Shown here: positions 1 through 7,253 of the stretch, piece by piece
Position numbering within the stretch: position 1 is the stretch's first letter
Layout: every line of letters begins with the position of its first letter
Source of the DNA: Methanobrevibacter_A sp964547125
GTDB lineage: Archaea; Methanobacteriota; Methanobacteria; Methanobacteriales; Methanobacteriaceae
DNA: 16,248 nucleotides
Reading direction: 5' to 3'
NCBI GenBank assembly: GCA_964547125.1
Contig: CAZJLS010000037.1
Coordinates: forward strand, 1 to 16,248
Made by a program: the position numbers and the translations under genes
Notes under the pieces: generated by a model
Database searches by the model: none
Told to the model about the DNA's origin: nothing
Seen by the model: the letters and a program-made list of their open reading frames with translations, nothing else

Positions 1-2
1 GG

Positions 3-827
<825 letters not shown>

Positions 828-853
828 ACATAATATTTATATTCTCCCATTAC

Positions 854-866
854 TTTTTTTTATAAA
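854..866 (+). promoter_or_regulatory. T-run after pdxS and possible TATA element for the CDF gene
   Basis: The 69-base gap between pdxS and the next gene holds a run of eight T (854-861), suited to archaeal U-tract termination of pdxS. It runs directly into TTTATAAA (859-866), which could serve as a TATA box. An AAGGA ribosome-binding site follows at 883-887, nine bases before the ATG at 897. Whether a promoter exists here or the genes are co-transcribed cannot be decided by eye. Confidence 0.35.
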
Positions 867-896
867 CCTTATTTTCTATATTAAGGATAATCTTTT

Positions 897-1751
897 ATGA
901 GCCACGAGCACGATTACTCAAAACAAGCAACAAAAAACTTAAGTTTCGCACTTATACTAAATCTAATATTTAATATTATTGTAATACTCGGAGGAATATT
1001 CACCAATAGTGTAGCAATACTAACAGATGCAATACACGATTTAGGAGATACTCTTGCAATAATTATTGCATGGATAATGCAAAAAATCTCACAAAAGAAA
1101 GGTAATGAAAAATTTACCTATGGATATAAAAGATTTAGTGTACTCGGGGCAGTAATAACCTCAACAATAGTAATATGTGCATGTACTATAGTTTTATATG
1201 AAGCAATAGAAAGAATATTCTCCCCAGAATTATCTTCCCCAGAAGGAATGATAATAGTAGCAATACTTGGAATAATATTCAAAGGACTATCAGTATACAC
1301 ATTATACCATGGTAAAACATTCAATGAAAGAAGCATACTAGTACACCTAACTGGAGATGTTGTAGAATGGATATTAGTTCTAATATTAAGTTTAGTACTC
1401 TTTCTAAATAATTACCCACTACTTGATCCAATAGCAAGTATATTAATAAGTATATGGATAATATATAATCTAGGAAAAAACCTTTATAAAAGCTTAAAAG
1501 TCATATTACAAGGAGCTCCAGATGATTTCAACATCCAAGAATTTAAAAAAGAAATACAAAGAATTGATGGGGTAAAAGGAATAAGTGACCTACACGTATG
1601 GTCAATGGATGGAATAAGTCACATACTTACAATAAAAATCATGGTATCAAGAGAAACAGACCTCCTCACATTAAGTCATATAAAATACCATATAAATGAA
1701 ATAGCAATAAAATATGAAATCTACGACTCAACAGTAGAATTCTTACATTAA
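897..1751 (+). CDS. Cation diffusion facilitator (CDF) family transporter, zinc type
   Basis: Predicted divalent-metal/proton antiporter of the cytoplasmic membrane (CzcD/ZnT/YiiP family), 284 residues, normal length. About six membrane helices are visible, starting near residue 16. The intramembrane metal site is complete: H47 and D51 in helix 2 (AIHDLGD) and H150 and D154 in helix 5 (HLTGD). This HxxxD/HxxxD pattern is associated in the family with zinc selectivity; iron/manganese members usually have Asp at the first His. The cytosolic C-terminal domain carries the usual DLHVW segment. There is no long His-rich loop. The ATG at 897 has AAGGA upstream. The stop codon shares a base with the region holding the next gene's ribosome-binding site, so it is probably co-transcribed with the regulator. 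No metal-sensing element was seen; a link to the acyl-CoA genes downstream is unclear. Confidence 0.93.
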   Translation: MSHEHDYSKQATKNLSFALILNLIFNIIVILGGIFTNSVAILTDAIHDLGDTLAIIIAWIMQKISQKKGNEKFTYGYKRFSVLGAVITSTIVICACTIVLYEAIERIFSPELSSPEGMIIVAILGIIFKGLSVYTLYHGKTFNERSILVHLTGDVVEWILVLILSLVLFLNNYPLLDPIASILISIWIIYNLGKNLYKSLKVILQGAPDDFNIQEFKKEIQRIDGVKGISDLHVWSMDGISHILTIKIMVSRETDLLTLSHIKYHINEIAIKYEIYDSTVEFLH

Positions 1752-1765
1752 TGAGGGACTTTTCC

Positions 1766-2341
1766 ATGATTGGTGAAAAACATAATATTGGATATAGAAT
1801 AAAAGAAAAAAGAAAAACACAAAATATGAGTCTTAAAGAACTATCAAAAGCCACAGAAATACCAATAAATGTTTTAAAATCAATAGAAAATGAAGAAATA
1901 ACACCCTCACTAAATCCATTATCAAGAATATCACGAGCATTAGGCGCAAGAATAGGAACATTCTTAGACAACGAGCCACGTGAAGACCCAATTATCATAA
2001 AAAATAATACAGAAACACAAGAAGACTACTTCACAAATGAAAGATATGCAAACAATACAAATATGGAATATTTTCCCCTTGCAATAGGAAAAATAGATAG
2101 GCATATGGAACCATTAATAGTTAACATAAATCAAACACACGAAATAATAGAATACTCACACGAAGGAGAAGAATTTATATATATAATAGAAGGAGCAGTA
2201 AAACTTCAATATGGAAAAAATGAATATATACTAAACAAAGGAAACACTGCATACTATGATAGCATAGTACCACATAAAATAAAATCAATAAAAAATAATA
2301 ATGCAAAAGTCTTAGCAATATTATACACTCCAATAGACTAG
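1766..2341 (+). CDS. XRE-family transcriptional regulator with C-terminal cupin domain
   Basis: Predicted cytosolic DNA-binding regulator of 191 residues. An XRE helix-turn-helix occupies about residues 9-65 (SLKELSKATEIP, NVLKSIENEEITPS). A cupin_2 domain occupies about 105-188, with the conserved SHEGEEFIYIIEG strand and a later PHKI; H132, E136 and H170 are likely metal or ligand contacts. HTH-cupin proteins sense small molecules and commonly sit beside the genes they control. An in-frame ATG at 1751 overlaps the CDF stop, but I chose ATG 1766 because GAGGG (1753-1757) lies eight bases before it and the HTH proteins of this type start close to that point. It sits within a packed run with two hotdog proteins and an acyl-CoA ligase, which suggests it regulates acyl-thioester metabolism (inference). 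Confidence 0.9.
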   Translation: MIGEKHNIGYRIKEKRKTQNMSLKELSKATEIPINVLKSIENEEITPSLNPLSRISRALGARIGTFLDNEPREDPIIIKNNTETQEDYFTNERYANNTNMEYFPLAIGKIDRHMEPLIVNINQTHEIIEYSHEGEEFIYIIEGAVKLQYGKNEYILNKGNTAYYDSIVPHKIKSIKNNNAKVLAILYTPID

Positions 2342-2349
2342 TGATAACA

Positions 2350-2748
2350 ATGTTTGAAATAATAGTAGAAGCAAAATTTGGGGACCTAGATGGTTTAAAA
2401 CATATAAACAATAACAAAATAAATGAATGGTTTGAACTAGGACAAAATCATATATTCAAAATATTCAATCCAGAATTAAATCTAGATGACAATAAATGGA
2501 AATTAAGATTAATAAATAACCAATCACAATTCATAAACCAAACATATTATAATAAACCCATAAAAATAAAAACATACATAAACGAAATTGGGGAAAACTA
2601 CTTCACAACACTAGATGAAGCATGGCAAGAAGACATATTAACAGCCACAGGAAAATCAACATTTCAACACTATGATTGGATAAAAGAAAAACCAATACCA
2701 ATACCTGAAAATATTAAAGAAAAATTAGAAAAACACAAAAAGGAATAA
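2350..2748 (+). CDS. Hotdog-fold acyl-CoA thioesterase-like protein, 4HBT type (copy 1)
   Basis: Cytosolic hotdog-fold protein of 132 residues, resembling the 4-hydroxybenzoyl-CoA thioesterase/YbgC/FcbC group that hydrolyses acyl-CoA thioesters. The family signature at the N-terminus is FGDLDGLKHINN (residues 10-21); D14 aligns with the catalytic Asp17 of the Pseudomonas 4HBT enzyme, and H18 and N20-N21 are also conserved. The GTG at 2341 overlaps the regulator's stop, but ATG 2350 is preferred: GTGAT just upstream matches the Shine-Dalgarno tail, and the paralogue next door also begins MFE. Six bases separate it from copy 2. Together with the ligase downstream it suggests making and breaking of a CoA thioester. 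The substrate is unknown. Confidence 0.85.
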   Translation: MFEIIVEAKFGDLDGLKHINNNKINEWFELGQNHIFKIFNPELNLDDNKWKLRLINNQSQFINQTYYNKPIKIKTYINEIGENYFTTLDEAWQEDILTATGKSTFQHYDWIKEKPIPIPENIKEKLEKHKKE

Positions 2749-2754
2749 AATATA

Positions 2755-3159
2755 ATGTTTGAAACAAAAATAACACCACAATTTGCAGATGTAGGGCCAA
2801 TGAGATATATAAAAAACAATGTGATTGGAAATTGGTTTGAAATAGGAAGAAACGATATATTCAGATTCTTCACACCAGATTTAGATTTAAGATATGGAAA
2901 ATGGAAATTAATAATGCTTAAAACAGAAAACACATTCATAAATAATATAAAATATGGCGAAGACGTATTAATAAAAACATTTATAACACATATAGGAAAC
3001 ACATCATTTACAATAAGTCACGAAGCATGGCAAGACAATCAACTAAAAGCAAAAGGAAATGCAATAATAGTTCACTTTGACTTCATTGAACAAACAAAAA
3101 AACCAATACCTAAAGATATTAAAGAAAAATTAAAAAAACATTACAAGGAGAGTTCATAA
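2755..3159 (+). CDS. Hotdog-fold protein, divergent tandem paralogue of the preceding gene (copy 2)
   Basis: Protein of 134 residues that aligns without gaps to copy 1 through the N-terminal third (MFE start, NNxIxxWFExGxxxIFxxFxPxLxL, then xKWKL) and further on (DEAWQ/HEAWQ), and ends with the same IPKDIKEKLKKH-type tail. It is clearly a tandem duplicate. The active-site signature is degraded: FADVGPMRYIKN replaces FGDLDGLKHINN, so the catalytic Asp14 is Gly, His18 is Tyr and Asn20 is Lys. It may be a non-hydrolytic acyl-CoA binding partner, perhaps forming a hetero-oligomer with copy 1, or may use other residues (inference). It ends two bases before the proposed start of the ligase, and its last codons hold the ligase's ribosome-binding site. 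Confidence 0.8.
   Translation: MFETKITPQFADVGPMRYIKNNVIGNWFEIGRNDIFRFFTPDLDLRYGKWKLIMLKTENTFINNIKYGEDVLIKTFITHIGNTSFTISHEAWQDNQLKAKGNAIIVHFDFIEQTKKPIPKDIKEKLKKHYKESS
3145..3150 (+). promoter_or_regulatory. Ribosome-binding site that decides the ligase start
   Basis: AAGGAG inside the last codons of the second hotdog gene. No ATG, GTG or TTG in the ligase frame follows it until 3293, so it is placed to serve an ATT codon at 3161 (10-base spacing). Confidence 0.5.
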
Positions 3160-3160
3160 C

Positions 3161-4825
3161 ATTTCACAATTATTCACTGAAAAAAGTCTTGGAGACTTCT
3201 TTGAAGAAATAGTAGAAAAACACCCAAACCAAGATTTTCTAATATATTCTGATAGAGGATTAAGATTCACATATGAAGAATTTAACAATCGTGTGGACAC
3301 ATTAGCAAAAGGATTATTAGATATTGGGATAAAAAAAGGAGATAATGTTGGAGTATGGGCTAAAAATGTACCTGAGTGGTTAACATTTATGTTTGCATGT
3401 GCTAAAATAGGAGCGCCACTTGTAACAATAAACACAGCATATCAAAAAACAGAACTTGAATATGTATTAAAACAGTCAGATATGAAAGCAATAGCTTTAA
3501 CAGATGGATTTCGTGATAATTCATATATAAATATATTATATGATTTAGTGCCTGAATTAAAAACACAAGCAAGAGGTAATTTACATAGTAAAAAATTCCC
3601 AAAATTAAAAGACATAATATATATTGGTCAAAGAAAACATAGGGGAATGTATAATACAAATGAATTGTTTTTATTAGGAGAAAACTTTTCTGATGAAAAA
3701 TTAAAAGAGGCAAAAGCAAAAGTAAATCAAAATGATGTTATTACATTATTATATACTAGTGGAACAGAAGGATTTCCAAAAGGAGTAATGTTAACAAGTA
3801 GAAACATTGTTAATGATGGTTATTATATTGGAGAAAATTTAAATTACACAGAAAAGGATAAACTTTGTTTAGTTGTTCCATTATTTCATTGTTTTGGAAC
3901 AGTACTTGGAGTTATGGCAATTATAACTCATGGTGCAACAATTGTAATGCTTGAAGAATTTGATCCATTACTCACATTAACTTCAATACAAAAAGAAAAA
4001 TGTACAAGTTTGTATGGTGTTCCAACAATGTTTATCGCAGAGTTAAATCATCCAATGTTTGATATGTTTGATTTAAGTAGTTTAAGAACTGGAATAATGG
4101 CAGGATCAACATGTCCAAAGGAAACTATGCGGGAAGTTATTGATAAAATGAATATGAAAGAAATTACTAGTGTTTATGGTTTAACTGAGGCAGCACCAGG
4201 TTTCACACAAACTAATGCAAACGATACTTTTGAGAAAAAAGTTAATACTGTAGGTAAAAAGTTCCCAAATGTTGAAGTGAAAATTATTAATCCAAAAACA
4301 GGTGAGGCTGTTGGAATTAATACTCCTGGGGAAATTATGTGTCGTGGATTTAATGTTATGAAAGGTTATTATAATATGCCAGATAAAACTAGTGAAGCAA
4401 TAGAAGAAGATGGATGGTTACATACTGGAGATTTAGCAACAGTTGATGATGAGGGTTATTATTCTATTGTTGGTCGTATTAAGGATGTTATAATACGTGG
4501 TGGGGAAAATATATATCCTCGTGAGGTTGAAGAGTATCTTTTCACACATCCTTGTGTTAAGGATGTTCAAGTTGCAGGGATTCCTGATGAAAAATATGGT
4601 GAAATTGTCGGTGCATTTATTATAAAACATGATAATTTTGAAGATATTAATGAAGAGGATATACGTGATTATTGTATTGGTAATATTGCTCGTTTTAAAG
4701 TTCCAAAATATGTTTTTTTCATTGATGAATTTCCTTTGACTACTAGTGGTAAAATTCAAAAATATAAATTTGGTGAAATTGGACTTAATCTTATTAATGA
4801 GAGAAAAAATTCTTCTAATTTCTAA
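3161..4825 (+). CDS. AMP-forming acyl-CoA synthetase (fatty-acyl-CoA ligase type)
   Basis: ANL-superfamily ligase, about 554 residues if started at 3161. It activates a carboxylic acid with ATP to an acyl-AMP and transfers it to CoA. Visible motifs: the P-loop YTSGTEGFPKGV near residue 197, YGLTEAAPG, GWLHTGDLATVDDEGY, the hinge region GRIKDVIIRGGENIYPREVEE near 436, and the catalytic C-terminal lysine K531 in TTSGKIQKYK. The overall pattern resembles medium/long-chain acyl-CoA ligases; the true substrate cannot be read. The N-terminal segment SLGDFFEEIVEKHPNQDFL is typical of the family but lies upstream of the first ATG/GTG/TTG (GTG 3293). I therefore extend to ATT 3161, which has AAGGAG (3145-3150) 10 bases upstream; the frame is closed by TAA at 3131. 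Codon choice drifts from A-ending to T-ending along the gene. Confidence 0.88.
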   Translation: MSQLFTEKSLGDFFEEIVEKHPNQDFLIYSDRGLRFTYEEFNNRVDTLAKGLLDIGIKKGDNVGVWAKNVPEWLTFMFACAKIGAPLVTINTAYQKTELEYVLKQSDMKAIALTDGFRDNSYINILYDLVPELKTQARGNLHSKKFPKLKDIIYIGQRKHRGMYNTNELFLLGENFSDEKLKEAKAKVNQNDVITLLYTSGTEGFPKGVMLTSRNIVNDGYYIGENLNYTEKDKLCLVVPLFHCFGTVLGVMAIITHGATIVMLEEFDPLLTLTSIQKEKCTSLYGVPTMFIAELNHPMFDMFDLSSLRTGIMAGSTCPKETMREVIDKMNMKEITSVYGLTEAAPGFTQTNANDTFEKKVNTVGKKFPNVEVKIINPKTGEAVGINTPGEIMCRGFNVMKGYYNMPDKTSEAIEEDGWLHTGDLATVDDEGYYSIVGRIKDVIIRGGENIYPREVEEYLFTHPCVKDVQVAGIPDEKYGEIVGAFIIKHDNFEDINEEDIRDYCIGNIARFKVPKYVFFIDEFPLTTSGKIQKYKFGEIGLNLINERKNSSNF

Positions 4826-4868
4826 TTTTTTCTATTGGATTTTTGTGTAATTTTTGTTTTATCTTATT
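4826..4868 (+). terminator. T-rich termination region after the acyl-CoA ligase
   Basis: Directly after the ligase stop come several runs of five or six T without a clear hairpin, the usual archaeal U-tract type of terminator. It precedes an independent promoter for the histone gene, so transcription of the cluster most likely ends here. Confidence 0.5.
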
Positions 4869-4886
4869 GTTAAGTAGGTTTTTAAT

Positions 4887-4903
4887 AAAAAGGTTTATAT
4901 ATT
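4887..4903 (+). promoter_or_regulatory. Histone gene promoter (BRE/TATA)
   Basis: A purine-rich BRE-like AAAAAGG (4887-4893) followed by TTTATATATT (4894-4903). Using the usual archaeal spacing, transcription would start near 4923-4925, giving a leader of about 15 bases that holds only the ribosome-binding site. The strong TATA and perfect Shine-Dalgarno fit an abundant protein. Confidence 0.75.
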
Positions 4904-4939
4904 ATGGCGTACGATTATTAAATAATGGAGGTGAAAAAT

Positions 4940-5140
4940 ATGAGTGAATTACCAATCGCACCTGTAGGTCGTATCTTAAAAAACGCTGGCGCACAAAGAA
5001 TTTCCGATGATGCTAAAGTTGCATTAGCTGAAGCATTAGAAGAACAAGGTGAAGAAATCGCAACCAAAGCTGTAAACTTAGCACGTCACACAGGTAGAAA
5101 AACTGTTAAAGCTGAAGATATCAAATTAGCTATCAAATAA
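4940..5140 (+). CDS. Archaeal histone (HMf family)
   Basis: 66-residue single histone-fold protein that dimerises and wraps DNA, like HMfA/HMfB of Methanothermus. The sequence begins MSELPIAPVGRILKNAGA and continues through SDDAKVALAEALEEQGEEIA and ARHTGRKTVKAEDIKLAIK: helix 1, the long central helix and helix 3 in the usual order, with the conserved RHTGRKT DNA-binding loop. It ends at IKLAIK without a C-terminal tail. An in-frame ATG at 4925 exists, but the start must be 4940 because GGAGGTGA at 4927-4934 is a perfect Shine-Dalgarno for it and family members start here. It uses more C/G-containing codons (cgt, ggc, atc) than its neighbours, as expected for a highly expressed gene. Transcribed alone. 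Confidence 0.97.
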   Translation: MSELPIAPVGRILKNAGAQRISDDAKVALAEALEEQGEEIATKAVNLARHTGRKTVKAEDIKLAIK

Positions 5141-5162
5141 GCAGCTTTAAAATCTTTTTAAA

Positions 5163-5186
5163 TTTATTTGATCATTTATTTGATCA
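5163..5186 (+). repeat. Perfect 12-bp tandem duplication
   Basis: TTTATTTGATCA occurs twice with no gap. Each copy holds the palindrome TGATCA, so the duplication yields the stem of the histone terminator. Confidence 0.85.
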
Positions 5187-5200
5187 AAAACACTTTTTTT
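5168..5200 (+). terminator. Hairpin plus T-run terminator of the histone gene
   Basis: A 7-bp perfect stem, TTGATCA (5168-5174) pairing with TGATCAA (5181-5187), with a six-base loop, followed by a run of seven T (5194-5200) and more T-rich sequence. It looks like an intrinsic terminator. The hairpin is created by a tandem 12-bp duplication (5163-5174 and 5175-5186). Confidence 0.6.
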
Positions 5201-5271
5201 ATTATTTTTTATACTCTTGTATTGATTTTCTATTTTTTTTGAAGTTATTTTTTTGAGTTTTTTCCGTTAAG

Positions 5272-5283
5272 TTTATATATTAT
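5272..5283 (+). promoter_or_regulatory. TATA box of the first amtB-glnK unit
   Basis: TTTATATATTAT preceded by CGTTAAG as a possible BRE. Predicted transcription start is about 5303, just before the NrpR-type operator, so bound repressor would cover the start site. Confidence 0.7.
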
Positions 5284-5305
5284 TTTTTTCTAATATTATA
5301 TTGTC

Positions 5306-5327
5306 GGAAGTCGGAAGCCGTCTTCCG
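5306..5327 (+). promoter_or_regulatory. NrpR-type nitrogen operator upstream of amtB1
   Basis: A perfect GGAA-N6-TTCC palindrome at 5313-5326 (GGAA GCCGTC TTCC), extended by C/G to CGGAA-N6-TTCCG. This matches the operator described for NrpR in Methanococcus maripaludis, which represses nif and glnA under nitrogen sufficiency and is relieved by 2-oxoglutarate. An extra half site GGAAG at 5306-5310, part of a tandem TCGGAAG repeat (5304-5310 and 5311-5317), is present. Its position just downstream of the TATA box fits repression. The same core occurs before amtB2. Confidence 0.85.
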
Positions 5328-5417
5328 TATAATATTTTTTTAAATTTCAATCATAATCAAAAAAAAAATTCACAGGAGAAAAAATAAATCAAAATTTTTA
5401 ATAGGAAGTAATAATTT
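5328..5417 (+). other. Long amtB1 leader with a displaced ribosome-binding site
   Basis: Ninety bases separate the operator from the amtB1 start, versus 53 before amtB2. A good AGGAG at 5374-5378 is 39 bases before the ATG and has no ATG/GTG/TTG close behind it; the site actually next to the start is a weaker AGGAAG at 5403-5408. The sequence after AGGAG (GAAAAAATAAAT) resembles that after AGGAG in the amtB2 leader, suggesting an insertion moved the original site away (inference). Confidence 0.45.
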
Positions 5418-6635
5418 ATGTCGACAATAGCCGCATTAAACACTGGAGATACAGCATGGATAATAGTAGCAACAATTTTAGTACTACTCATGAGTATACC
5501 AGGTATAGCATTTTTCTACGGAGGATTAAGTAAAAAGAAAAACGTATTAAACACAATGTTCTTATCAATTATAGCATTCGCATTAATATCATTAATATGG
5601 GTAATCTATGGATATCAAGTAGCATTTGGAACTACAATAAATGGATTGATAGGAATACCAACAAGTCTATTTTTATCAGGAATAGGAATTGATGCATTAA
5701 GTGGAACAATACCTGAAATGCTATGGATTGTATTCCAACTAACCTTTGCAGCACTAACAGGTGCATTAATTGCAGGAGCAGTAGTTGGAAGAATGAAAAC
5801 ATCAGCATGGGTTGCATTCATAGTACTATGGGCAACACTCGTATATATACCAATAGCACATTGGGTATGGGGTGGAGGATGGTTAATGCAACTAGGAGCA
5901 CTTGACTTTGCAGGAGGAACAGTAGTACATATTAACTCTGGGGTATCTGCATTAGCATTAATCTTAGTACTTGGAGCAAGAAAAGAAAAAATATTACTCC
6001 CACATAACTTAACATACTCAATACTTGGTGCTGGATTCTTATTCTTTGGATGGTTAGGATTCAATGGGGGATCAGCATTAGCTGCAAATGGATTAGCAGC
6101 AAGTGCAATAATAGTAAGTGTCGTAGCAGCATGTACTGCTTTAATCACATGGATATTAATTGAAACAGTTAAAGGAGGAAAACCAACAGTATTGGGCTCA
6201 ATAACTGGATTAGTAGCAGGACTTGTAGCAATTACACCTGCAGCAGGATTTGTTGATGTGCCTGCAGCAATAGCAATAGGACTCATAACCGCATTTGTTT
6301 CATACTTTGCAGTATACTACATGAAAGAAAAACTAGGATATGATGATGCATTAGATGTATTTGGAGTACATGGATGCTCTGGAATATGGGGATCAATTGC
6401 TACTGGAATATTTGCAGCACCATTTATCAATGAAGCATCAGGATTAATATATGGGAATGTAGGTCAATTATGGATTCAAATTATAGCAACAGTAGTATCA
6501 ATTGTATATGCATTTGTGATAAGTTGGATACTAGCAAAAATAATTGACAAAACAATTGGTCTAAGAGTAGATGATAAAGTAGAAGTAACTGGTTTAGACA
6601 CAGGTCTTCACGAAGAATCTGGATATCAATTATGA
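5418..6635 (+). CDS. amtB: Ammonium transporter AmtB (first copy)
   Basis: Trimeric ammonium channel of the Amt/Mep/Rh family, 405 residues, about eleven hydrophobic segments and no obvious cleaved signal peptide. Pore residues are complete: F106 in the VFQLTF segment (outer Phe gate), W151 in VWGGGW, D163 in ALDFAGG, and the twin histidines H171 (VVHINSG) and H318 (FGVHGCSG), equivalent to H168 and H318 of E. coli AmtB. The cytosolic tail ends LHEESGYQL, as in copy 2. The amtB stop overlaps the AAGGAG of glnK, so the pair is translationally coupled; GlnK is expected to plug the channel when ammonium is high. An NrpR operator upstream points to nitrogen-starvation induction. Confidence 0.97.
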   Translation: MSTIAALNTGDTAWIIVATILVLLMSIPGIAFFYGGLSKKKNVLNTMFLSIIAFALISLIWVIYGYQVAFGTTINGLIGIPTSLFLSGIGIDALSGTIPEMLWIVFQLTFAALTGALIAGAVVGRMKTSAWVAFIVLWATLVYIPIAHWVWGGGWLMQLGALDFAGGTVVHINSGVSALALILVLGARKEKILLPHNLTYSILGAGFLFFGWLGFNGGSALAANGLAASAIIVSVVAACTALITWILIETVKGGKPTVLGSITGLVAGLVAITPAAGFVDVPAAIAIGLITAFVSYFAVYYMKEKLGYDDALDVFGVHGCSGIWGSIATGIFAAPFINEASGLIYGNVGQLWIQIIATVVSIVYAFVISWILAKIIDKTIGLRVDDKVEVTGLDTGLHEESGYQL

Positions 6636-6650
6636 AGGAGTTAAAATTTT

Positions 6651-6989
6651 ATGAAAAGAATTATTGCAGTAATACGTGAAGAAAAACTAGAAGATGTTAA
6701 ACAAGCATTAGCAGAAGTAGACTGCCATGGAATGAATGTTTCATATATAAAAGGTAGAGGAAGACAATTAGGTATTAAAGAATCATACAGAGGATCTAAA
6801 TATTGTATTGACTTAATACCAAAAACAAGAGTAGAATTAATTGTAAAAGATGAAGATATAGAAAAAGCATCAAATGCAATTATTGAAGGAGCAAGAACCG
6901 GTGAAGTAGGGGATGGTAAACTATTTATCTCAGACATAGTAGAAGTTATACGTATACGAACTGGTGAAAAAGGAGATGATGCTGTTTAA
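6651..6989 (+). CDS. glnK: Nitrogen regulatory PII protein GlnK (first copy)
   Basis: 112-residue trimeric PII protein that binds ATP/ADP and 2-oxoglutarate and blocks the AmtB pore. Seen: N-terminus MKRIIAVIREEKLEDV, the T-loop about residues 37-55 with Y51 (the residue uridylylated in E. coli, though archaea generally lack that modification), the B-loop TGEVGDGKLFI and the C-terminal VIRIRTGE. AAGGAG (6635-6640), overlapping the amtB stop, gives a 10-base spacing to ATG 6651. By hand it is identical to the second copy at 88 of 112 positions, with five changes in or next to the T-loop. Followed by a strong hairpin terminator. Confidence 0.97.
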   Translation: MKRIIAVIREEKLEDVKQALAEVDCHGMNVSYIKGRGRQLGIKESYRGSKYCIDLIPKTRVELIVKDEDIEKASNAIIEGARTGEVGDGKLFISDIVEVIRIRTGEKGDDAV

Positions 6990-7006
6990 ATAATAAAAAT
7001 ATTAGA

Positions 7007-7049
7007 GACCACTTCTAAACTAGAAGTGGTTCATTTATCAACCTTTTTT
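7007..7049 (+). terminator. Strong hairpin terminator after glnK (first copy)
   Basis: A perfect 10-bp stem ACCACTTCTA (7008-7017) with TAGAAGTGGT (7021-7030), three-base loop AAC, extended by one G-T pair, then a run of six T at 7044-7049. It separates the first amtB-glnK unit from the second. No comparable hairpin is seen after the second glnK. Confidence 0.8.
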
Positions 7050-7253
7050 ATAATTAAGGATTTATTTTTAGATTTTCATTATTATTTTTTTTTAAACAAA
7101 AATATTTTAATAAATTCATCTTTTAAAATATAGTATTCTTTAAGCATTTTTTTTATTGCTTTTAGAATTCATTTTATTTCCACTTTTTTTAAATATTATC
7201 AAATGATTTTATATAATTCTAAATATTGGATTTTTAATATTTTATTTACATAA
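7050..7253. other. AT-rich spacer with no recognisable gene
   Basis: This is the middle of the only gene-free stretch over 300 bases (6990-7358). It is almost entirely A/T, with several T-runs and stop codons in all frames. I see no ORF, RNA or repeat in it. The flanks hold the glnK terminator and the amtB2 promoter/operator. Confidence 0.6.

Noticed and set aside
1751..1765. Upstream ATG (1751) as the start of the XRE-cupin gene
   Set aside because: It would have no ribosome-binding site of its own, and GAGGG right after it fits ATG 1766.
4925..4939. Upstream ATG (4925) as the histone start
   Set aside because: The bases after it are the perfect Shine-Dalgarno for ATG 4940, and histones of this family begin at the MSELPIAP position.
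5615..6286. Long minus-strand open frame opposite amtB1 (223 codons)
   Set aside because: It mirrors the codon structure of amtB1, has Pro/Ala/Asn-rich low-complexity content and no family signature; the plus-strand Amt is unambiguous.
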